NCBI RefSeq assembly: GCF_001889265.1
Contig: NZ_CP018151.1
Coordinates: 1,922,001-1,986,000, forward strand
DNA length: 64,000 bases
Direction: 5' to 3'
Source of the DNA: Microbacterium sp. 1.5R
GTDB taxonomy: Bacteria > Actinomycetota > Actinomycetes > Actinomycetales > Microbacteriaceae
Both the position numbers and the translations under genes were made by a program. Of the stretch, positions 43,836 to 51,258 are shown in pieces (position 1 is the stretch's first letter; each line of letters starts with the position of its first letter). Under the pieces are notes generated by a model. That model saw only the letters and a list, made by a program, of their open reading frames with translations, made no database searches and was not told the origin of the DNA.

Positions 43836-44047
43836 GCCCCCGTCTGCGAGGTCAGTGCCTGGGCTGCGCCGAGCACGCGCGCCCGGTACGCGACGATCAG
43901 ATCGATCAGGGCGTCGAGATCCTCCTCGACCACGTACACATGACCGTCGACCATGTGCAGAGTGGTGTCCGGCGAGGCGTGGATGCGTTCGATCAGGTCG
44001 GGGTTCACCGCGAACCGGGTGCGGTCGAGGCGGGTGACGATGATCAT
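43832..44047 (-). CDS. flbD: FlbD-like flagellar protein (FlbEa family)
   Basis: The 71-residue protein starts MIIVTRLDRTRFAVNPDLIERIHASPDTTLHMVDGHVYVV, matching the small FlbD/YlzI family always found between flgE and motA in Gram-positive flagellar clusters. Function is unknown. It opens the operon flbD-motA-motB-fliM-fliN-fliO. Confidence 0.88.
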   Translation of the reverse strand: MIIVTRLDRTRFAVNPDLIERIHASPDTTLHMVDGHVYVVEEDLDALIDLIVAYRARVLGAAQALTSQTGA

Positions 44048-44092
44048 CGGGGATTCTCCGGGCTTCGGATGAGAGGGGGAAGTCTGCTCCGA

Positions 44093-44121
44093 CTATCGCG
44101 ACGAGGCCCGCCCCCGGTAAC
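44093..44121 (-). promoter_or_regulatory. FliA/WhiG-type promoter of flbD-motAB-fliMNO, inside the flgE terminator
   Basis: GTTAC-N16-CGCGATAG on the minus strand. The -35 GTTAC lies in the loop and the -10 in the downstream arm of the terminator hairpin that ends flgE. The leader to the flbD ATG is ~45 nt and has CCGGAGAA as ribosome site. Confidence 0.72.
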
Positions 44122-44141
44122 CAGGGGCGGGCCTCGTCGCG
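44097..44141 (-). terminator. flgE terminator overlapping the flbD promoter
   Basis: A perfect 18-bp stem (44097-44114 with 44124-44141) with a 9-base loop begins 28 bases after the flgE stop. It is one of the strongest hairpins in the window. Confidence 0.85.
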
Positions 44142-44168
44142 CGTGTCCGACCGAGTCGGCGCAGGCGA

Positions 44169-45335
44169 TCAGCGCTTGAGCTGCGTGAGCTCCTGCAGGA
44201 CCTCGTCGCTCGTGGTGATGATGCGCGCGTTGGCCTGGAACCCGCGCTGGGCGACGATGAGGTTGGTGAACTCCTGCGAGAGGTCGACGTTGCTCATCTC
44301 CAGCGCACCCGAGACGAGGTTGCCGAAGCCGGCCTGGCCCGGCTCCCCGATGCGCACAGCTCCGGAGTTCACGGATGCGCGGTAGGCCGTGCCGCCCGCC
44401 TTCTCCAGCCCCTCGGGGTTCGCGAACGTCGCCATGGCGATCTTGCCGAGCGTCTGCGTCGCACCGTTGCTGAACGTGCCGACGATGGATCCGTCGCCGG
44501 TGATGCTGTAGGACTTCAACGTGCCGGCCGCCGATCCGTCCTGCTCCGTCACGGCCACCGTCGACATGTTCGCGTAGCCCGTGACCGCACCCAGGTCGAC
44601 GCTCACGGCGCCGGCCGCGAGCGTGAGACCTGCACCGGCCTGCTTGCCGTCGGTGAAGGTCAGCGCCCCCGTCGCGCCGCTGGTCGGCTCGGTCACGTCC
44701 CATCCGGCCGCCGTCTTCGTGAAGGTCAGGCTGAGGGTCGACGGCGTGCCCTGGGCGTCGTAGACGGTCACGTCGCGCACCAGCTCGTCACCGACCGCGG
44801 CGGTCGAGGGCAGGTTGCCGGTGACCGTCGCCGAGGTCGTCGCCTTCGCAGGTGACACCGCCTCGAGCGGCAGCACGATGTTGCCCGTCGCCTGCCCCGT
44901 GTTCACCACGCCGTCCTGCGCCGACCAGCCCTGCACGATCGAGCCGTCGGCGGTCACCATCTTGCCGGTGGGGTCGAACGAGAAGCCGCCCGCCCGCGTG
45001 TAGAGGGTCTCTCCGCCGGCTCGGACGGCGAAGAAGCCGTCGCCCGAGATCATCAGGTCGCCACCGCGGCCCGTCGCCTGGGCCGAGCCCTGAGCGAAGT
45101 TGGTGCGCACGCCGGCGACCTGCACGCCCAGACCGACCTGGGCGGGGTTGCGACCTCCGACCTCGTCGTCGGGGATGCCCGGGTTGCCGATGAGCTGGGA
45201 CAGCGAGTCCTGGAACAGCACGGACGAGCCCTTGAACCCTGCCGTGTTGACGTTGGCGATGTTGTTGCCCGTGACGTCGAGCATGGTCTGGTGCGAGCGG
45301 AGACCGGAGATTCCGGAGTAGAGCGAGCGAAGCAT
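44169..45335 (-). CDS. flgE: Flagellar hook protein FlgE
   Basis: The 388-residue protein has the hook/rod N-terminus LRSLYSGISGLRSHQTMLDVTGNNIANVNTAGFKGSSVLFQD and the C-terminus SNVDLSQEFTNLIVAQRGFQANARIITTSDEVLQELTQLKR, both typical of FlgE. The middle hook region is short. It is the only hook/distal-rod-type protein in the window beyond FlgB/FlgC. A strong terminator follows. Confidence 0.95.
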   Translation of the reverse strand: MLRSLYSGISGLRSHQTMLDVTGNNIANVNTAGFKGSSVLFQDSLSQLIGNPGIPDDEVGGRNPAQVGLGVQVAGVRTNFAQGSAQATGRGGDLMISGDGFFAVRAGGETLYTRAGGFSFDPTGKMVTADGSIVQGWSAQDGVVNTGQATGNIVLPLEAVSPAKATTSATVTGNLPSTAAVGDELVRDVTVYDAQGTPSTLSLTFTKTAAGWDVTEPTSGATGALTFTDGKQAGAGLTLAAGAVSVDLGAVTGYANMSTVAVTEQDGSAAGTLKSYSITGDGSIVGTFSNGATQTLGKIAMATFANPEGLEKAGGTAYRASVNSGAVRIGEPGQAGFGNLVSGALEMSNVDLSQEFTNLIVAQRGFQANARIITTSDEVLQELTQLKR

Positions 45336-45365
45336 GGGGTTTCTCTCTTCCTGGGTGAGACGGGG

Positions 45366-45833
45366 TCAGACTGCGGCGGGGGTGGGCGCAGCGGGGGTGG
45401 TCGGTGCGGGGGTGGTCTGTGCGGTCGCGACTCCGGTGATGACGTCGAGCGCGACCGTCTTGTCGCCGATGGTCACCTGCGGGATCGGTCCGTCGAACGA
45501 GACCTTGGTCACGATGCCCGAGACGGTCTTGCCGTCGGCGTCCTTGTAGCTCGCTTCCTGTCCGATCAGGGCGCTCGCCGCCTGACGCATGTTCAGGGCG
45601 AAGGCCTCGGCGCCGTTGTCGGCGAGCGTGGTGAGCTGCTCCATCATCGCGAGCTGGGTCGTCTGCGAGATCATCTCGTTCGTGTCCATCGGGCTCGAGG
45701 GGTCCTGATGGGTCAGTTGCGTCACCAGCAGCTTGAGGAACACCTCGCCGTCGAGCACCTGCTTGCGGGCTGCGGGATCGGTCGTCCCTCCCGTGTGGAT
45801 GGAGCTCGGTGCGGTCACTGCGTCGACAGTCAT
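45366..45833 (-). CDS. flgD: Flagellar hook assembly scaffold protein FlgD
   Basis: The 155-residue protein has LDGEVFLKLLVTQLTHQDPSSPMDTNEMISQTTQLAMMEQL, the FlgD signature for hook capping, then SALIGQEASYKDADGKTVSGIV. It is shorter than the usual ~220 residues and lacks the C-terminal Tudor/FnIII-like part, as in many Gram-positive FlgDs. Lies 12 bases after fliK. Confidence 0.92.
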   Translation of the reverse strand: MTVDAVTAPSSIHTGGTTDPAARKQVLDGEVFLKLLVTQLTHQDPSSPMDTNEMISQTTQLAMMEQLTTLADNGAEAFALNMRQAASALIGQEASYKDADGKTVSGIVTKVSFDGPIPQVTIGDKTVALDVITGVATAQTTPAPTTPAAPTPAAV

Positions 45834-45845
45834 TCGGTCGTCCTC

Positions 45846-47294
45846 TCAGGCGAAGATGTCGAGCCCTGCACCGGATGCGGCAGAGGACGTCGTCGGGATG
45901 ATGCGGGAAAGATCGGGGCTCTGCTCGGCCCCGCGGCGCTGGTCGGAGCGTCCGCGCTGCGCGTCGCGATCACTGGAGCCCTGCTCCGGTGACGCATCGC
46001 CCGCGCCCTGCTGGCCGCGGTCTCCGGCGGTGTCCGCCGATGCCCCGTGGGAGACGTTGAGAGTCGCGTGCGGCATCACCGCGGCGAGATCACGGCGAAG
46101 GTCGACGAGCATGGTCCGCAGCGCGTCGCGCCCTGCATCGGTGGCGCCGCTGAGCTCGACCTGCACCTCGCCCGCCGCGCTGATGTGCGCGCGCACGGTG
46201 ACGGGGCCGAGGCTGTCCGGGTTCACCGTCATCGTGAGCTGATGGGTGCCCATCGGGCGCTGCGCGATGCTCACCACCACGGGTGCGACCTGCGCGGCGA
46301 CGGCCCGGTTGGTCGACGCGGCCGCTTCGGGCGAGGACACGGGCATGGCCGTCGCCGCGGCCGGAGATGCGACCGGAGCGAGAGTCATAGAAGGCGACCC
46401 GGGCTGCGGACCCGGCAGTGGGTCGACGGAGTCGCTCGCCGGCAGCGGCTCTGCGTGGCCGCCCATCACGGACGCAGCGGAGACGCCGACGGTGGTCGGG
46501 ATCGGAGTCGGCGGTGCCGCGTTCCGCGGGGACTCGGACCGCGGAGCCGCAGCGGCAGCGGAGGATGTCGCCGGGTCGGCAACGCCCTCCGCCGGGTCCT
46601 GCTGACCCGTCACCGGAGCGTCAAGGGGAGCGTCGCTCGACAGGGTCTCCGGGCGCACTCGGGCGCCGGCCACAGGAGGCGCCCCGTCAGCGCCCCTCGC
46701 CGACGCCGACGCCGATGCCGATGCCGATGCCGATGAGATCTCGGGCGCAGGAGTCCGTTCCGGCGCCGACACGCCGAGAGGCGGGGAGGTCACCGTCGCG
46801 CCCGTCTCGACGGCTGCCGCGGCCGGGCCTGTGGGGAGCTCGGCAGGGCGCGCCTCACCCGACGCTGCGGCGGGAGCGGGGAGAGCGCTGCGGGCGCTCC
46901 CCGCTGCCTCCGACGCCTCCGGCGCCGTCTGCACGAGCGTCGTCCCATCGAGCGTCGTCGCATCCGGCGTCCTCTGCGCAGGCGTCGACGTGGATGCAGG
47001 GGCCGCCGCAGCCACGGCCGGAGCGAACTGCGCGGTGAGGTGCATCATGGTCGCGATCGGCGCCTCTGCCCCGCTCGCGTCGTCGGATGCCGCAGTCTCC
47101 TCGGCAGTCGGCGCGTCCTGTCCGTCCGGCGCGAGCGTCGCTGCGTCCTGATCCGTCGCACCGTCGAGCACCCGTCCAGCGGCGATCAGCGCCTCGCCGA
47201 ACAGAGAGCCCGAAACGGCCGAAGATCGTCCACCTGTCTCCGTTTCGCCGGTTCCTGAACCCGCCACCGTCGCGAGCAGCCCCACGGCGGTCAT
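45846..47294 (-). CDS. fliK: Flagellar hook-length control protein FliK
   Basis: The 482-residue protein has a long Ala/Pro/Ser/Thr-rich, low-complexity N-terminal two-thirds (molecular ruler type, with an Ala-Ser repeat near 195-205), and a C-terminal globular domain with HQLTMTVNPDSLGPVTVRAHISAAGEVQVELSG...LRRDLAAVMPHATLNVS, the Flg_hook domain. It senses hook length and triggers FlhB switching. It overlaps the upstream gene by four bases. Confidence 0.9.
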   Translation of the reverse strand: MTAVGLLATVAGSGTGETETGGRSSAVSGSLFGEALIAAGRVLDGATDQDAATLAPDGQDAPTAEETAASDDASGAEAPIATMMHLTAQFAPAVAAAAPASTSTPAQRTPDATTLDGTTLVQTAPEASEAAGSARSALPAPAAASGEARPAELPTGPAAAAVETGATVTSPPLGVSAPERTPAPEISSASASASASASARGADGAPPVAGARVRPETLSSDAPLDAPVTGQQDPAEGVADPATSSAAAAAPRSESPRNAAPPTPIPTTVGVSAASVMGGHAEPLPASDSVDPLPGPQPGSPSMTLAPVASPAAATAMPVSSPEAAASTNRAVAAQVAPVVVSIAQRPMGTHQLTMTVNPDSLGPVTVRAHISAAGEVQVELSGATDAGRDALRTMLVDLRRDLAAVMPHATLNVSHGASADTAGDRGQQGAGDASPEQGSSDRDAQRGRSDQRRGAEQSPDLSRIIPTTSSAASGAGLDIFA

Positions 47295-47659
47295 CGGAGC
47301 ATCTCGATGATCTTCTGCATCGACGCCGTCGAGCCGTCTGCGCCGGTGGCATTGGCCGAGAACAGCGTCTGCAGCGCCGAGATGACCTCAGCGCTCGCGT
47401 CGCCGCCCGCTCCCGTGCCGGCTGCCGCCGCCGCAGTCTGCGGGGTCTGGCCGGCAGCGGGTGCTTCCGGGGTCGAGGCCGCCTTCGCCGCTTCGAGGAC
47501 TCCAGCGAACGTCGTCGCGCTCGCCGCCGACGTCTCGGCGGTCGCCGCGGTCGCGGTCGCTGCAGCCGACGCCGCCGCCGCGCGGCCTGCCGGATCCAGC
47601 GACACGATCTGCGTCTCGATCGCGTCGACGCGGGCGATCACCGCCGCGAGCCCGGTCAT
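47291..47659 (-). CDS. Short low-complexity protein between fliJ and fliK
   Basis: The 122-residue protein is Ala-rich. Its start (LAAVIARVDAIETQIVSLDP) and the segment TTFAGVLEAAKAA resemble the N-terminus of the flagellar lytic transglycosylase encoded at this spot in other actinobacteria, but the catalytic SLT domain is absent. The tail SASMQKIIEMLR is amphipathic. It overlaps both neighbours by four bases, so it is still translated in the operon. It may be a remnant or a distinct small flagellar protein; the relation is from memory of gene order. Confidence 0.6.
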   Translation of the reverse strand: MTGLAAVIARVDAIETQIVSLDPAGRAAAASAAATATAATAETSAASATTFAGVLEAAKAASTPEAPAAGQTPQTAAAAAGTGAGGDASAEVISALQTLFSANATGADGSTASMQKIIEMLR

Positions 47660-48081
47660 GCGGCGCTCCCCTCACGTCGCGCGGTGCGGACCACAGCGAT
47701 CTCATCGAGCGCCGACTGCTCCGCGGCGAGCTCGGCCTTGGTCGCCTCCACGCGGTGGGTGCTCTCGAGCCGCTCGAGTCCCTTCAGGTCGCGCCGCGCT
47801 TCGACGTGGGCCGACTTCGCCTCCGACTCCGTGCCGCGCCTCATCTCGACGAGCGCCTGCAGATCGCTGAGCGTGCTGCGTCCCGCGGCGCGAGCGGCGG
47901 CCATGGCCATCAGCGCTCGTGGATCGTCGATCTGCGCGCTGATGTCGGCGAGGCTCGAGATCGCGGTCTGCTCGTCGAGCTCGGCCTGCGCCCGTTCCGC
48001 GCTCGCACGCGACAGCTGCTCGGCGGCGACACGCTCCTGGGCGCCGCGCACGCGCAGCAGGCCAGCCAGTGGGAAGGTCAT
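47656..48081 (-). CDS. fliJ: Flagellar export protein FliJ
   Basis: The 141-residue protein is almost entirely alpha-helical coiled coil (FPLAGLLRVRGAQERVAAEQLSRASAERAQAELDEQ...LQALVEMRRG...), fitting FliJ, which couples the FliI ATPase to FlhA. Sequence conservation in the family is low, so the call relies on structure and position between fliI and fliK. Confidence 0.82.
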   Translation of the reverse strand: MTFPLAGLLRVRGAQERVAAEQLSRASAERAQAELDEQTAISSLADISAQIDDPRALMAMAAARAAGRSTLSDLQALVEMRRGTESEAKSAHVEARRDLKGLERLESTHRVEATKAELAAEQSALDEIAVVRTARREGSAA

Positions 48082-49406
48082 GGGGTGAGTCCTCCGAAGT
48101 CGGTGGTGAGGGCGGCGAGCCGCTGCCAGGAGTCGTCGGACGCCGCAAGATCGTCCATCCGCTGGGTGAGGAAGCGCGAGATCGCGCCTTCGTGCGCGAG
48201 GGCGGCGTCGACCATCGGGTTCGCTCCCTGGCGGTAGGCGCCTATCTCGATGAGGTCGTTCGCGCTGCGACGAGCCGCCAGGACGCTGCGCAGCATCACC
48301 GCGTCCTGACGCTGCTCAGGAGTGGTGATCTTCGACACGACGCGAGACACCGAGCCGAGCACGTCGATCGCGGGGAAGTGTCCGCGGATCGCCAGCGCGC
48401 GGTCGAGCACCACATGGCCGTCGAGGATTCCTCTCGCGGCGTCCGCGATCGGCTCGTTGTGGTCGTCGCCGTCGACGAGCACCGTGTACAGGCCGGTGAT
48501 CGATCCGACGGGTCCGGTTCCTGCGCGCTCGAGCAGGCGGGCCAGCACCGAGAACGTCGACGGCGGATACCCGCGGGTGGCGGGCGGTTCGCCGGCGCTG
48601 AGCCCGATCTCGCGCTGCGCCATGGCGACGCGCGTGAGGGAGTCCATCATCAGCACCACGTCGAGGCCGTCGTCGCGGAACGCCTCGGCGATCCTGGTCG
48701 CGACGAATGCCGAGCGCAGGCGCGCCATCGCGGGCTGATCCGAGGTCGCGACGACCACCACCGACCGCGCCAGACCCTCGGGGCCCAGGTCGTCCTCGAG
48801 GAACTCGCGCACCTCGCGACCGCGCTCCCCGACGAGGGCGATGACGTTCACATCGGCAGTGGAGCCACGGGCGATCATCGACATCAGCGACGACTTGCCG
48901 ACGCCGGAGCCGGCGAAGAGCCCGAGACGCTGCCCCGAGCCCACCGGCGTCATCGTGTCGAGCACGCGCACGCCGAGGCCGAGCTGACGATCGATGCGCT
49001 GGCGATCCATGACGCTCGGCGCATCGTGGTCGAGCGAGACGGGAGCGACACCCCGGTCGAGCGGCCCCTTGCCGTCGATCGGTCGCCCGAGTCCGTCGAG
49101 CACGCGTCCGAGCAGCGCTCGTCCGGTCGGCACCTGCAGCGGCGCTCCCCCGTGCCGCACCCGGGCACGGGCGGTGATCCCGTCGAGCCTGCCCAGCGGC
49201 ATGCAGCGGGCGGCGGCTCCGTCGACGGCGACGATCTCGGCATCCACCACTCGGCCGTCAGTCGCGTCGATGCGGATGCGGTCGCCGACCGCGCCGTCGA
49301 TGCCCAGCACCTCGACGCCGAGCCCTCGCACGGCTTTCACGGTTCCTGAGCGCTCCGGGCGCGCTGCCAGGAGCGCACGGTTCCACGACCGCGTCGCGGT
49401 GATCAC
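48078..49406 (-). CDS. fliI: Flagellum-specific ATPase FliI
   Basis: The 442-residue protein is a RecA/F1-beta-like ATPase with Walker A GLFAGSGVGKSSLM near 165, Walker B VVLMMDSLTRVAMAQREIGLSAGEPPATRGYPPSTF, and the preceding VLDTMTPVGSGQRL. It powers early steps of flagellar export with FliH and FliJ. The ATGA overlap with fliH and fliJ suggests coupled translation. Confidence 0.96.
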   Translation of the reverse strand: MITATRSWNRALLAARPERSGTVKAVRGLGVEVLGIDGAVGDRIRIDATDGRVVDAEIVAVDGAAARCMPLGRLDGITARARVRHGGAPLQVPTGRALLGRVLDGLGRPIDGKGPLDRGVAPVSLDHDAPSVMDRQRIDRQLGLGVRVLDTMTPVGSGQRLGLFAGSGVGKSSLMSMIARGSTADVNVIALVGERGREVREFLEDDLGPEGLARSVVVVATSDQPAMARLRSAFVATRIAEAFRDDGLDVVLMMDSLTRVAMAQREIGLSAGEPPATRGYPPSTFSVLARLLERAGTGPVGSITGLYTVLVDGDDHNEPIADAARGILDGHVVLDRALAIRGHFPAIDVLGSVSRVVSKITTPEQRQDAVMLRSVLAARRSANDLIEIGAYRQGANPMVDAALAHEGAISRFLTQRMDDLAASDDSWQRLAALTTDFGGLTP

Positions 49407-50041
49407 ACGATCACCTCGGCATCCTGTTCGTCGCCGTCGAGTGCTGCGGCCGCGCGGGCGAGCGCCGACGTGATGCGCGTGTCGACGGCCCCGTTCTCGA
49501 TCTCGACGATGGCGCCGCCGTTGTCCACGGCCGGAGAGGCGGAGATCCGGATGCCGCGCAACGCGTCGATCGACGACGTCTCGTCCTGCAGGACTGCGAC
49601 GTCCTGCTCGCTGAAGGCGACCCCTGTCCAGCGCTCCGCCGGCATCTCCGTGAGCGCCCGGCGCAGCGCATGCGCCGCCGAACGTGCCGGATCCGACAGC
49701 TCTGCTCCGAGGATCGTGGTGGCGAGGGCGACGGCGAGCTCTTCGATGCGATCGGCGGCGAGCATGCTCAACTCGTCGATGCGGCGGTCGAGGGCCGCGT
49801 GCGCGCTCTCCAATGCGCGCAGACCCGAGCCGCGCTCATGCAGGTACAGCTCCTGGAGTTCGTGCATCCGCTGCTGCTGCGCGGCGTGCTGCACCTCCCC
49901 CTCGTCGAGGGCGAGCCTGCGGCCCTCGGCGAAGCCGTCGGCATAGCCACGGGTGCGGGCCCTGTCGGCCTCGCCGCGGAGGTCCATGGGCGTCTCGCCG
50001 ACGCGCGGCACGACCAGTGGCGTGAAGGCGGAATCGAGCAC
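49403..50041 (-). CDS. fliH: Flagellar assembly protein FliH
   Basis: The 212-residue protein has the FliH-type central coiled coil (GYADGFAEGRRLALDEGEVQHAAQQQRMHELQ) and a C-terminal FliH/YscL domain. It regulates FliI. A GTG at 50179 overlapping the fliG stop would give 46 extra residues, but the promoter lies inside that stretch. The GTG at 50041 has GAGGTG 6 bases before it and stands in the same place as the flgB and fliP starts in the homologous leaders, so it is preferred. Confidence 0.82.
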   Translation of the reverse strand: MLDSAFTPLVVPRVGETPMDLRGEADRARTRGYADGFAEGRRLALDEGEVQHAAQQQRMHELQELYLHERGSGLRALESAHAALDRRIDELSMLAADRIEELAVALATTILGAELSDPARSAAHALRRALTEMPAERWTGVAFSEQDVAVLQDETSSIDALRGIRISASPAVDNGGAIVEIENGAVDTRITSALARAAAALDGDEQDAEVIV

Positions 50042-50113
50042 GGCGGACACCTCGGAATCGAAGGGCGAGGCCTGTCCGTGGCCCGTAGGTCGAGCGATCC
50101 GTGCTCCAGACCC
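50042..50113 (-). promoter_or_regulatory. Double GGA-hairpin leader of fliH
   Basis: GAGC-ACGGATC-GCTC (50092-50106) is followed by GGCC-ACGGACA-GGCC (50069-50083). Both loops carry ACGGA. The 18-mer at 50089-50106 is identical in the flgB and fliP leaders; the leader is 72 nt to the GTG. Predicted CsrA target. Confidence 0.6.
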
Positions 50114-50114
50114 A

Positions 50115-50143
50115 CTATCGCGACACCCGGCTGCGTCCGTAAC
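50115..50143 (-). promoter_or_regulatory. FliA/WhiG-type promoter of fliHIJ-orf-fliK-flgDE
   Basis: GTTAC-N16-CGCGATAG on the minus strand just after fliG. Same motif and spacing as the fliP and flgB promoters. Confidence 0.75.
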
Positions 50144-50175
50144 CGGATCGGCCGACTCACCTGCCGTCAGAGGGA

Positions 50176-51258
50176 TCACTCGATGAGCTCATCCTCGTCT
50201 TCGCGCGAGATCGTGATCTCCTCCGCGGCTTCCAGGTCGCGGATGATGCGCACGATCTCGGCTCTGGCCTCATCGACCTGACGCATGCGCACGGGACCGA
50301 GGACTCGGGTCTCCTCAGCGAGGTTCTCCTGGTTGCGCTCCGTCATGTTGCTCTTCACCTTGTCGGTGATCTGGTCGTCCGCGCCCTTCAGCGCGAGGGC
50401 GAGCATGCGCAGGTCGATACCGCGCATCACCCGCTGGACGTCGCGATCCTCGAGGCGCGCGATGTCGGCGAACGTGACCATGCGGCTGCGGATGTCCTCG
50501 GCCAGGGCGAGATCACGGCCTTCGAGGCTTGCGAGGAGCGACTTCTCGAGCGCGGTGTCCGAGCGGTTGATGATCTCGACGAGAGGCTGCACGCCTCCGA
50601 TGGACTCATGGTTGTCGCGCATCGCGAAGACGCCGGTGCGCGAGCGCAGCGAGTCGGCCACGATCGAGATCGCCTCCTGCGTGGCGGTGCCCATCGTCGC
50701 GATCGCCTGAGCGACGTCCGTGCGCAGGGGATCCTGCAGGGCGGCGAGAACCGCCGCCGCACGATCGGCTCTGAGGTTGGCCAGCACGACGGCGACGGTG
50801 GTCGGAAGCTCACCCTCGATGATCGTGGCGAGCTGGGCCGGGTCCGCCGCATTGAGGAAGTCGAACGAGACCGACCCCTGCGACATGACTCGACCGACCA
50901 TCCCGACCGCCTTCTCGCGGCCGAATGCCGTCTCGAGCAGTCCGGTGGCGAGCTCCTGCCCGCCGCGCGACGGCACCGAGCCGCCGGTGGCGATGCGCCG
51001 GAACTCGCCGAGAGCACGGGCCGTCGAGGCCACGTCCACTCCCCCGAGCTGTGTCAGCTCGGCCGCGAGCATCTCGGACCGCTCCTCGCCGAGGTGGCGG
51101 AGCACTTCGGCGCTGGCGGCGCGATCCATGTTCATCAGCACGATCGCGGCCTTGCGCAGTCCGCTCATCTCCGGCGCAGCCACGGGCGCCGGCGCCTCGA
51201 CGGCCGACACCTCGACCGTGTCGGCCTGCGCGTCCAGCAGCTCGGTCAGCGCGCTCAT
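50176..51258 (-). CDS. fliG: Flagellar motor switch protein FliG
   Basis: The 360-residue protein has the FliG core (LRKAAIVLMNMDRAASAEVLRHLGEERSEMLAAELTQLGGVD..., LATIIEGELPTTVAVVLANLRADRAAAVLAALQDPLRTDVAQAIATM) and the C-terminal torque helix region DIRSRMVTFADIARLEDRDVQRVMRGIDLRMLALALKGADDQITDKVKSNMTER. It transmits torque from MotA to the rotor. Overlaps fliF by ATGA. Confidence 0.96.
   Translation of the reverse strand: MSALTELLDAQADTVEVSAVEAPAPVAAPEMSGLRKAAIVLMNMDRAASAEVLRHLGEERSEMLAAELTQLGGVDVASTARALGEFRRIATGGSVPSRGGQELATGLLETAFGREKAVGMVGRVMSQGSVSFDFLNAADPAQLATIIEGELPTTVAVVLANLRADRAAAVLAALQDPLRTDVAQAIATMGTATQEAISIVADSLRSRTGVFAMRDNHESIGGVQPLVEIINRSDTALEKSLLASLEGRDLALAEDIRSRMVTFADIARLEDRDVQRVMRGIDLRMLALALKGADDQITDKVKSNMTERNQENLAEETRVLGPVRMRQVDEARAEIVRIIRDLEAAEEITISREDEDELIE

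Noticed and set aside
41221..44037. A 938-codon plus-strand frame across fliN to motA
   Set aside because: It crosses several well-supported minus-strand genes and has no recognisable domain or ribosome site.
46690..46740. Short Ala-Ser codon repeat in fliK as a mobile or regulatory repeat
   Set aside because: It is a low-complexity coding repeat inside the FliK ruler region, expected for that domain.
50042..50179. Longer fliH starting at GTG 50179, overlapping the fliG stop
   Set aside because: The stretch contains the FliA-type promoter and the conserved leader; the GTG at 50041 has the better ribosome site and matches the starts of flgB and fliP. Both forms might be made, but the short one is better supported.
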